A stretch of DNA of 64,000 bases from Mycobacterium interjectum (GTDB taxonomy: Bacteria; Actinomycetota; Actinomycetes; Mycobacteriales; Mycobacteriaceae), in the NCBI GenBank assembly GCA_002102225.1, contig LQPB01000046.1, positions 1 through 64,000 of the forward strand, given 5' to 3'. The notes below the pieces were generated by a model. That model was given only the letters and a program-made list of their open reading frames with translations, made no database searches and had not been told where the DNA came from. Position numbers and translations under genes: made by a program. Positions 58,198 to 64,000 of the stretch are shown in pieces (the first letter of the stretch is position 1; the number at the start of each line of letters is the position of its first letter).

Positions 58198-58506
58198 ATG
58201 GACAGCGCCATGGCGCGGGCAAATCGATCGGGGGACGACGCTGACATCGCCGATGGCCTCACCCGCCGTGAACACGACATCCTGGCGTTCGAACGCCAGT
58301 GGTGGAAGTACGCCGGGGTCAAGGAAGACGCCATCAAGGAGTTGTTCTCGATGTCGGCGACGCGTTACTACCAGGTGCTCAACGCGTTAGTCGATCGACC
58401 CGAGGCGCTGGCCGCCGACCCGATGCTGGTGAAGCGGCTGCGACGGCTGCGCGCCAGCCGGCAGAAGGCGCGTGCCGCCCGCCGCCTCGGCTTCGAGGTG
58501 ACCTAA
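58198..58506 (+). CDS. DUF3263 protein, Rv0430-like
   Basis: A 102-residue protein of the DUF3263 family, the same length as Rv0430. It is helical and basic, with LTRREHDILAFERQWWKYAG, AIKELFSMSATRYYQVLNALVDRPEAL and a basic C-terminal RRLRASRQKARAARRLGF. The helix-turn-helix look of the middle part (SATRYYQVLN) suggests DNA binding, but no function is proven. A run of ATG start with AGGGG upstream precedes it. virR follows within 20 bp. Confidence 0.88.
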   Translation: MDSAMARANRSGDDADIADGLTRREHDILAFERQWWKYAGVKEDAIKELFSMSATRYYQVLNALVDRPEALAADPMLVKRLRRLRASRQKARAARRLGFEVT

Positions 58507-58524
58507 CTCGCTACAGTGGGCTCG

Positions 58525-59001
58525 ATGAAAGAGCGCGTTCCCGATTCCACGGGGCTGCCCCTCCGGGCCATGGTGATGGTGCTGTTGTTCCTGGGCGTCA
58601 TCTTCCTGCTGCTCGGCTGGCAGGCGCTGAGCTCCTCCGGAAAGTCCGACGACGACTCGGCGTCGGCCGTGTCCGGTGCGACCAGCAGCGTCAGCTCGCC
58701 GACCACCACCGCCACCAGCGCCGCGGCCAATCAGGCCGAGGTTCGCATCTACAACGTCTCTAACAAAGAGGGCGTCGCGGCGCGCACCAAGGATCAGCTG
58801 ACGGCCGCCGGTTTCAAGGTGGCCGACGTCGGCAACCTGCCGCTGTCGGATGTGTCGGCCACCACCGTCTACTACACCGACGCCGACGGCGAGCACGCCA
58901 CCGCCGACGCGGTGGGAAAAAACCTGGGAGCGCCCGTCCAGCCGCGGATTCCGGCGCTGAGCGGCCAGCCGCCCGGCGTCATCGTGCTGGTGACGGGCTG
59001 A
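58525..59001 (+). CDS. virR: LytR_C-domain membrane protein VirR (Rv0431-like)
   Basis: A 158-residue protein with a short cytoplasmic start, one transmembrane helix (about 15-35, MVMVLLFLGVIFLLLGW), a Ser/Thr-rich linker and a C-terminal LytR_C domain (AEVRIYNVSNKEGVAARTKDQLTAAGFKV to the end). In M. tuberculosis Rv0431 (VirR) restrains vesicle release and affects cell-wall architecture and immune evasion. I use the ATG at 58525; a GTG nine bases upstream is possible. It is probably cotranscribed with the DUF3263 gene. Confidence 0.88.
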   Translation: MKERVPDSTGLPLRAMVMVLLFLGVIFLLLGWQALSSSGKSDDDSASAVSGATSSVSSPTTTATSAAANQAEVRIYNVSNKEGVAARTKDQLTAAGFKVADVGNLPLSDVSATTVYYTDADGEHATADAVGKNLGAPVQPRIPALSGQPPGVIVLVTG

Positions 59002-59048
59002 CGTTGGCGCTGCTCCAATTCCGGGGCCTGTCGGGCTAGGCTTCGGCT

Positions 59049-59741
59049 ATGCCCAAGCACCGCAATGTCGCTGCCGCCGCCGTGTCCGCAATCGCATTAA
59101 TAAGTGCGTGCTCGTCGCCCCAGCACGCGTCGACGCTCCCCGGCACCACGCCGGCGATCTGGACCGGAGCGAGCGCGCCGTCGCCCACCTCGGGCACCGA
59201 CGGCGCCGAGCAGCAGCCGGCGGGGCAGAGCCTGACCACCCAACTGAAGACGCCCGACGGCATTCAGGTCGCGACGGCGAAGTTCGATTTCAGCAACGGC
59301 TACGCCACCATCACCATCGCGACGTCCGGCCCGGGGCACCTCGCGCCCGGCTTCCACGGGGTGCACATCCACAAGGTGGGCAAGTGCGAGCCGAATTCGA
59401 CGGCCCCGACCGGCGGCGCGCCCGGCGACTTCCTGTCCGCCGGCGGCCACTTCCAGGCGCCCGGGCATTCCGCCGAGCCGGCCAGCGGCGACCTGACGTC
59501 GCTTCAGGTCCGCAAGGACGGTGTCGGCATGTTGGTCACCACCACGGACGCGTTCGCGATGGAGGACCTGACGTCCGGCGAGAAGACGGCGATCGTCATT
59601 CACGCCGGCGCCGACAACTTCGCCAACATTCCGCCGGAGCGCTACAGCCAGACCAACGGAACGCCGGGCCCCGACCAGATGACGATGACGACCGGTGACG
59701 CCGGCAAGCGGGTGGCGTGCGGTGTCATCGGCGCCGGCTAG
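59049..59741 (+). CDS. sodC: Cu/Zn superoxide dismutase lipoprotein SodC
   Basis: SodC removes superoxide outside the membrane, protecting the cell from the phagocyte burst. The 230-residue lipoprotein (lipobox ISAC) has a Ser/Thr/Pro-rich linker and the SOD fold with copper ligands in [20 protein letters not shown] and VIHAGADNF. Cys in KCEP and in VACGV form the expected disulphide. As in M. tuberculosis SodC, the usual zinc ligands are not all evident. ATG at 59049. The gene's end overlaps the ybdK start by 20 bases. Confidence 0.92.
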   Translation: MPKHRNVAAAAVSAIALISACSSPQHASTLPGTTPAIWTGASAPSPTSGTDGAEQQPAGQSLTTQLKTPDGIQVATAKFDFSNGYATITIATSGPGHLAPGFHGVHIHKVGKCEPNSTAPTGGAPGDFLSAGGHFQAPGHSAEPASGDLTSLQVRKDGVGMLVTTTDAFAMEDLTSGEKTAIVIHAGADNFANIPPERYSQTNGTPGPDQMTMTTGDAGKRVACGVIGAG

Positions 59742-60861
59742 CAGGTCTCGAACCCGCATCGATTTCGCACCCTCGCCGCGGCCGACGATCGGGGTGGAGT
59801 GGGAGTTCGCGCTCGTCGACGCGCAGACCCGCGACCTGAGCAACGAGGCCACCGCGGTCATCGCCGAGATCGGCGAAAACCCGCGCGTACACAAGGAATT
59901 GCTGCGCAACACGGTCGAGGTGGTCAGCGGCATCTGCGACTGCACCGCGCAGGCGATGGAAGACCTGGGCGAGACGCTGCGCCCGGCCCGCCGGGTGGTC
60001 CGGGACCGCGGCATGGAGTTGTTCTGCGCGGGCACCCATCCGTTCGCCCGATGGTCCGCCCAGAAGCTGACCGACGCCCCGCGCTACGCCGAGCTGATCA
60101 AACGCACCCAGTGGTGGGGCCGCCAGATGATGATCTGGGGGGTGCACGTCCACGTCGGGATCTCGTCGGCGAACAAGGTCATGCCGATCATGACCTCACT
60201 GCTCAAGTACTACCCGCACCTGCTGGCGCTGTCGGCGTCGTCGCCGTGGTGGGGCGGTGAGGACACCGGATACGCCAGCAACCGCGCCATGATGTTCCAG
60301 CAGCTGCCGACCGCGGGGTTGCCGTTTCACTTTCAGCGGTGGTCGGAGTTCGAGGGCTTCGTGCACGATCAGAAGAAGACCGGCATCATCGACCATATGG
60401 ACGAAATCCGTTGGGACATCAGGCCTTCGCCGCACCTCGGCACGCTCGAGGTGCGGGTCTGCGACGGCGTGTCCAACCTGCGCGAGCTCGGGGCGCTGGT
60501 CGCGTTGACGCACTGCCTGGTCGTCGACCTCGACCGCAGGCTCGACGCGGGCGAGACCCTGCCGACCATGCCGCCCTGGCACGTGCAGGAGAACAAGTGG
60601 CGCGCCGCCCGCTACGGCCTGGACGCGGTGATCATCCTGGACGCCGAGAGCAACGAGCGGCTGGTCACCGACGACCTCGACGACGTGCTGACCCGGCTGG
60701 AGCCGGTCGCGAAGTCGCTGCAGTGCGCCGACGAGCTGCGCGCGGTGGCCGACATCGCGGCCCACGGCGCGTCCTACCAGCGCCAGCGGCGGGTGGCCGA
60801 GGAACACGACGGGGACCTGCGCGCGGTCGTCGACGCGCTGGTGGCGGAGCTGGACATCTGA
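59722..60861 (+). CDS. Carboxylate-amine ligase, YbdK family (Rv0433-like)
   Basis: A 379-residue member of the YbdK/GCS2 family of ATP-dependent glutamate-cysteine ligase-like enzymes. Clear family motifs: [10 protein letters not shown] (Mg/ATP Glu pair), [26 protein letters not shown], and [10 protein letters not shown]. Mycobacteria make mycothiol rather than glutathione, so the true substrates are unknown. I use the GTG at 59722 ([21 protein letters not shown]), which gives about the same length as the M. tuberculosis protein and overlaps the end of sodC. Its stop overlaps the next ATG (TGATG). Confidence 0.9.
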   Translation: MSSAPASRSRTRIDFAPSPRPTIGVEWEFALVDAQTRDLSNEATAVIAEIGENPRVHKELLRNTVEVVSGICDCTAQAMEDLGETLRPARRVVRDRGMELFCAGTHPFARWSAQKLTDAPRYAELIKRTQWWGRQMMIWGVHVHVGISSANKVMPIMTSLLKYYPHLLALSASSPWWGGEDTGYASNRAMMFQQLPTAGLPFHFQRWSEFEGFVHDQKKTGIIDHMDEIRWDIRPSPHLGTLEVRVCDGVSNLRELGALVALTHCLVVDLDRRLDAGETLPTMPPWHVQENKWRAARYGLDAVIILDAESNERLVTDDLDDVLTRLEPVAKSLQCADELRAVADIAAHGASYQRQRRVAEEHDGDLRAVVDALVAELDI

Positions 60862-61502
60862 TGGCTGACACCGAACCCGTTGAGCGGGCGATGTTCCCGC
60901 TCGAGTCGGCGCTGCTGCCCGGCGAGGAGCTGCCGTTGCGCATCTTCGAGCCCCGCTACGCGGCGCTGGTGCGGCGCTGCCTGGATCAAGGCGAACCGTT
61001 CGGCGTCGTGCTGATCGCGCGGGGCCGCGAGGTCGGCGGCGGCGATTCGCGTTGCGACGTCGGCGTGCTGTCCCGGATCGCCGAACACGCCGACCTCGGC
61101 GCGGGCCGATACGCGTTGCGCTGCCGGACCGGCGAGCGGATCCGGGTGCGTGAGTGGCTGCCCGACGACCCGTACCCGCGCGCGACGGTGACCGTCTGGC
61201 CCGACGAGCCGGGGGAGCCGGTGACCGCCGCGCAGCTGGTCGAGATCGAGGACCGCGTGATGGCGTTGTTCGAGCGGATCGCCGCGGTCCGCGATGCCCG
61301 GCTGCCCGAGCGCGAAGAGCTCCTGGGTCGCGGTGAGGGTGACGCCGGGCAACGGCTGTTCGCATTGGCGTCCCGCATCCCGATCGGCACGGCCGACCGC
61401 TACAGCGTGCTGTCTGCGCCGTCGGCCGCCGAGCGATTCGCGGCGCTCGACGACGCCGTGGACGCGCTTGCCGACATGGTGGAGTTCCAGCTGTCCGAAT
61501 AG
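60861..61502 (+). CDS. LON substrate-binding domain protein (Rv0434-like)
   Basis: A 213-residue protein that has only the N-terminal substrate-binding (LAN/PUA-like) domain of Lon proteases. Matches are MFPLESALLPGEELPLRIFEPRYAALV, FGVVLIARGREVGGG, VGVLSRIAEHADLGAGRYALRC and the C-terminal helical part. No ATPase or protease domain follows, so it cannot degrade proteins alone; it may deliver or protect substrates. Starts with ATG overlapping the ybdK stop. Confidence 0.88.
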   Translation: MADTEPVERAMFPLESALLPGEELPLRIFEPRYAALVRRCLDQGEPFGVVLIARGREVGGGDSRCDVGVLSRIAEHADLGAGRYALRCRTGERIRVREWLPDDPYPRATVTVWPDEPGEPVTAAQLVEIEDRVMALFERIAAVRDARLPEREELLGRGEGDAGQRLFALASRIPIGTADRYSVLSAPSAAERFAALDDAVDALADMVEFQLSE

Positions 61503-61513
61503 GGGGCAACGTG

Positions 61514-62332
61514 ATGAGCGCCGACGTGACTGTCGACATCAGCGAGGGCGTGGCGGTGCTGACGCTGAATCGCCCCGACCATCTCAACGCCTACACCGCC
61601 GACATGGGCCGGCTGCTGAGCCGGGCCTACCGGGACTGCGATGGCGACGACGCCGTCCGCGCCCTCGTGGTCACCGGGGCGGGCCGCGCCTTCTGCGTGG
61701 GGGCGGACTTCTCGGGCAACATCTCGCCGTTCGAATCCCCGGCGGACGACAGCGGCTTTTCGGCGTCGCCGATCGACCCGGCCGCCTTCGAGTTGCGCAA
61801 GCCGGTGATCGCCGCGCTCAACGGCCACGCGATCGGTATCGGCTTGACGATCGCGCTGCAGGCCGACATCCGCATCGTCGCCGAAGACGCCAAATACGGT
61901 GTGGTGCAAGTGCGCCGGGGCGTGATCCCCGACTGCGCGTCGCACTGGACGCTGGCCCATCTGGCCACGCTGGGGGTGGCCGCCGAGCTGCTGCTCACCG
62001 GCCGCACCTTCACCGGCGCCGAGGCGGTGGCGCTCGGCGTCGCGAATCGGGCGCTGCCCGCCGAGCGGGTGCTCGACCATGCGCGCGAGATGGCCCGCGA
62101 CATCGCCGCCCACGTGGCCCCGATGTCGGCGGCGTTGTGCAAGCGGCTGCTGTGGGACAGCGCGATCAACAACTACAGCCCGCGGCAGGTCGCGTCGCTG
62201 GAAACCCAGCTGCACCAACGCGTGATGGGCACCGCCGATGCCCGCGAGGGGGTCACCGCGTACCTGGATCGCCGGCCGCGGCGGTTCAGCGCGCGGCTGT
62301 CGGCCGATTGGCGTGAGCTGCCGCAGCCATGA
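61514..62332 (+). CDS. Enoyl-CoA hydratase/isomerase-family protein (crotonase)
   Basis: A 272-residue crotonase-fold protein. The acyl-CoA oxyanion loop is RAFCVGADFSGN and the second oxyanion part is HAIGIGLTIALQADIRI. In rat enoyl-CoA hydratase two Glu act; here the first (FGQPEI) is replaced by Gln (YGVVQVRRGVIPD), while the second (VAAELLLTGR) is kept. So it may be an isomerase or have another crotonase activity. I prefer the ATG at 61514 over the GTG three bases before. In M. tuberculosis an ATPase gene (Rv0435c) follows Rv0434; here a crotonase and the 96-bp element intervene. Confidence 0.8.
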   Translation: MSADVTVDISEGVAVLTLNRPDHLNAYTADMGRLLSRAYRDCDGDDAVRALVVTGAGRAFCVGADFSGNISPFESPADDSGFSASPIDPAAFELRKPVIAALNGHAIGIGLTIALQADIRIVAEDAKYGVVQVRRGVIPDCASHWTLAHLATLGVAAELLLTGRTFTGAEAVALGVANRALPAERVLDHAREMARDIAAHVAPMSAALCKRLLWDSAINNYSPRQVASLETQLHQRVMGTADAREGVTAYLDRRPRRFSARLSADWRELPQP

Positions 62333-62347
62333 CCCGCTAGGGGTTGC

Positions 62348-62443
62348 CGAGTGTGCGTTGGCGCATTTGACCGTGAACCCACGGCGGGATTTCGGTCAAA
62401 ATGCCGCCCGGCGTGCACACCCGAATGCCTGCGCGCACACTCG
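62348..62443 (+). repeat. 96-bp palindromic element, copy III (solo)
   Basis: Starts CGAGTGTGCGTTGGCGC and ends GCGCGCACACTCG, with complementary tips. Reverse-complemented, it matches copy II (22365-22460) in length and in the segments TTCGGGTGTG, CCGA and CCCGCCGTGG. It fills the space between the convergent crotonase and SDR genes, with no gene of its own. Confidence 0.75.
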
Positions 62444-62445
62444 AG

Positions 62446-63354
62446 TTACGCCCTATCGCAATACGTTTCGGAGATGATCCACCAGTCCGCCGCGCGCTGC
62501 TCGTCGCGCGCGTAGGGCGCGACCGCGTCGCTGACGCGGCAGTCCTGAAGGTACAGGCCGCCCCTGCCCGCCAGCTCCGGGCTGACGGCCGCCCACACCT
62601 GGGTGGCCGCGCCGTGCTCGGGCGTGACGGGGTCGAGGGCGCCGCCGCGGGCGGCGGCCAGCTCGCGCAGCCGGGCGAAGTCGGCGCGGGACATGTGGCG
62701 CGCCAACGACGTTGCCACGGTGCCGGGATGCACGGCGTAGGCGCGGATGCCCGACTCGCGCAGCCGCCGGTCCGCCTCGACGATGTGCAGGATGTTCGCG
62801 GTCTTGGACGCGCCGTACGCGACGAACTTGTCGTATTCCCTGCGTTCCCAGTTGGGGTCGTCGAAGTCGACGTCACCCAAGACGTGGCCGCCCGAGGACA
62901 GGGCCACGATGCGCGCGCTGCCCGCGGCGGCCAGTTGCGCGATGAGCAGGCGGGTGAGCTCGAAGTGCCCGAAATGGTTGGTGCCGATCTGCGTTTCGAA
63001 GCCGTCGCGGGTCCGGCCGAACGGGGTGAACATGACGCCGGCGTTGTTCATCAGGACGTCGATCGCCGGTGCGATGTCGGCGATCGCGCCCGCCGCCGCG
63101 CGCACGCCGGCCAGCGCGGTCAGGTCGAGCGGCACCGCCGAGATCCGGGCGCCGGGCGCCTCGCCCGCTATCCACCGGGCCGCGCCCGCCAGGGCGTCGG
63201 GGTCGCGCGCGGTCAGGACGACGTGCGCGCCGGCGACGGCCAGCGCCCGTGCCGACTCGCGGCCCAAGCCGGAGGAGGCGCCCGTGATCACACAGGTCTT
63301 GCCCGACAGGTCGATTCCCTCGACCACCTGCAGGGCGGTGGGGCGTTGCGTCAT
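62446..63354 (-). CDS. SDR-family oxidoreductase (retinol dehydrogenase/WWOX-like)
   Basis: A 302-residue short-chain dehydrogenase. Motifs: VITGASSGLGRES (cofactor), LDLTALAGVR, MNNAGVM, the Ser in VALSSGGH, and catalytic YGASK with following Asn (YGASKTANILH). The longer C-terminal part (after residue 200, VHPGTVATSLARHM) is that of the retinol dehydrogenase/WWOX-like group. NADP is likely from Arg in LTARD. Its stop abuts repeat copy III. A similar-function gene (Rv0439c) occurs near this place in M. tuberculosis, but identity is not certain. Confidence 0.82.
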   Translation of the reverse strand: MTQRPTALQVVEGIDLSGKTCVITGASSGLGRESARALAVAGAHVVLTARDPDALAGAARWIAGEAPGARISAVPLDLTALAGVRAAAGAIADIAPAIDVLMNNAGVMFTPFGRTRDGFETQIGTNHFGHFELTRLLIAQLAAAGSARIVALSSGGHVLGDVDFDDPNWERREYDKFVAYGASKTANILHIVEADRRLRESGIRAYAVHPGTVATSLARHMSRADFARLRELAAARGGALDPVTPEHGAATQVWAAVSPELAGRGGLYLQDCRVSDAVAPYARDEQRAADWWIISETYCDRA

Positions 63355-63371
63355 GCTCGATGACAGTAGCG

Positions 63372-63470
63372 TTAGCGCGTGGGCTTGAGCGCCAAGGTCA
63401 TCGTGTCAGCGGTGATCAGGCCGACGCGGCCCACGGCGATCGGCGCGGCGGCTCGAGCCAAACGGTTCAC
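63372..63470 (-). CDS. Possible 32-residue ORF between DUF2867 and SDR genes
   Basis: The GTG at 63470 overlaps the stop of the upstream gene (GTGA) and opens a 32-residue frame (MNRLARAAAPIAVGRVGLIT, then ADTMTLALKPTR) ending with TAA 17 bp before the SDR start. It has a basic end and a mildly hydrophobic middle. Only the coupled start supports it; it may be a chance ORF or the remnant of a longer gene. Confidence 0.3.
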   Translation of the reverse strand: MNRLARAAAPIAVGRVGLITADTMTLALKPTR

Positions 63471-64000
63471 GCGTGGGCCGCAATGCGTTTCACCAGCTGC
63501 GGCGCCACGTCGCGATGGAGCGGTCCGACCACGGCCCACACCGCTCGGGCGGCGATCTTGTGGCCGTAGCGCACCCGGGTGGTGAGCACGGCCCGACCGT
63601 CCCGGCGGCGCAGCGTCAGCTCGCCGCGCATCAGCGGACCGCCCGTCGTCAGCACGATCTCATCGCGATCCGAACGCGCGATCGGCCAGCCGATGATGTG
63701 CTGGGGCGAGGAATACGGACCCAGCCGAAATCTCAGGACGTGGCGGTGAATCCAGAGCACCCACCTGCCGCCCGCACCCGGCCGATCGCCCACGGCGTCG
63801 CGGAAGGCTTGCTCGGCGGTGCGCGAGTCGCCCTGAGCCATCGGCACTTCGAAGACGTCGGTGTAATCGGCTCCGGTCGCCGCCGCCGCGATGCGCTGCA
63901 GCGTCCACCGCACCGCGACGCGGTGACCGCCGGTGCCGATGACCAGCGCGCGATAGACCTTGCCGTGGATGCCGGGGAAGGCGGCCCACGTCAGCGCGCG
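63467..64000 (-). CDS. DUF2867-like protein, 5' end outside the window
   Basis: The frame is open from 64000 to the stop at 63467, and 29 codons upstream of the GTG at 63913 look coding (TWAAFPGIHGKVYRALVIGT), so the gene begins beyond the window. The visible 177 residues have VPMAQGDSRTAEQAFRDAV, VLWIHRHVLRFRLG, PQHIIGWPIARSDRDEIVL and RVRYGHKIAARAVWAVVGPLHRDVAPQLVKRIA, resembling the DUF2867 domain found at the end of some NAD(P)-binding proteins. No catalytic residues can be named. The SDR gene follows on the same strand. Confidence 0.65.
   Translation of the reverse strand, partial: RALTWAAFPGIHGKVYRALVIGTGGHRVAVRWTLQRIAAAATGADYTDVFEVPMAQGDSRTAEQAFRDAVGDRPGAGGRWVLWIHRHVLRFRLGPYSSPQHIIGWPIARSDRDEIVLTTGGPLMRGELTLRRRDGRAVLTTRVRYGHKIAARAVWAVVGPLHRDVAPQLVKRIAAHA

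Noticed and set aside
63360..63585. Plus-strand open frames near the right end
   Set aside because: They overlap the antisense of the DUF2867-like gene and have no support beyond an open frame.

Overview
The window reads as chromosomal DNA of a slow-growing Mycobacterium. GC is high throughout. The backbone follows the order known from the M. tuberculosis fgd1-to-def region: a fadE7-like gene, Rv0406c, fgd1, pta, ackA, pknG-glnH-glnX, mutT3, thiE / thiO-thiS-thiG, lpqL, lpqM, thiC-thiD, ctpH, xthA, def, virR, sodC, ybdK. A PGRS-like glycine-rich gene end and an MPT70-like secreted protein point to the M. tuberculosis/kansasii side of the genus. Several inserted genes show it is not M. tuberculosis itself. 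I cannot fix the species from sequence alone.

Layout. 1-3.5 kb: glycine-rich gene end (apparently frameshifted), a DUF4190 membrane protein, and a secreted protein/FadE7/SDR block. 3.5-9.7 kb: DUF3054 protein, SAM methyltransferase, an MPT70-like fasciclin protein behind a SigK-type promoter, then a tightly overlapped operon of a GNAT acetyltransferase and three luciferase-like flavin monooxygenases. 9.7-12.3 kb: SEC14/STAS-like protein, FAD monooxygenase and a metallo-beta-lactamase-fold hydrolase with a truncated SRPBCC gene after it. 12.4-16.6 kb: fgd1-pta-ackA. 16.6-22.5 kb: material not found between ackA and pknG in M. tuberculosis: a receptor Ser/Thr kinase, a DUF1800/DUF1501 pair, and a DUF559 nuclease-like gene bracketed by inverted copies of a palindromic repeat of about 96 bp. 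22.5-27.1 kb: the amino-acid-sensing module PknG-GlnH-GlnX. 27.2-31.3 kb: mutT3 and the thiamine genes, with a TPP riboswitch ahead of thiO. 31.3-40.6 kb: two paralogous secreted proteins, a dispanin/DUF2752 pair, two M28-type lipoproteins (the second with lost active-site residues), an SOS-controlled 13E12-type HNH gene, a wrecked hydrolase-adenylate cyclase pseudogene, and lpqM. 40.6-45.4 kb (minus strand): MarR regulator with its oxidoreductase, then thiC-thiD and two small genes behind a second TPP riboswitch. 45.5-50.4 kb: a stress-signalling cluster (PAS-ANTAR, STAS, and a 1267-residue hybrid kinase/phosphatase/anti-sigma protein). 50.4-58 kb: CtpH, XthA, a GNAT protein and Def. 58.2-64 kb: DUF3263 protein, VirR, SodC, YbdK, LON-domain protein, a crotonase, a solo copy of the 96-bp element, an SDR and a partial DUF2867-like gene.

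Most interesting: (i) three copies of a 96-bp palindromic element, two of them in inverted orientation around a DUF559 gene, an arrangement resembling REP/RAYT loci but with a Vsr/DUF559-type protein; (ii) a dispersed repeat of about 40 bp whose copies supply a stop codon and part of an N-terminus; (iii) the all-in-one signalling protein at 46.6-50.4 kb; (iv) a LexA box lying across the start codon of the 13E12-type gene; (v) a SigK-like promoter in front of the MPT70 homologue. I found no tRNA, rRNA, CRISPR array or insertion sequence transposase.
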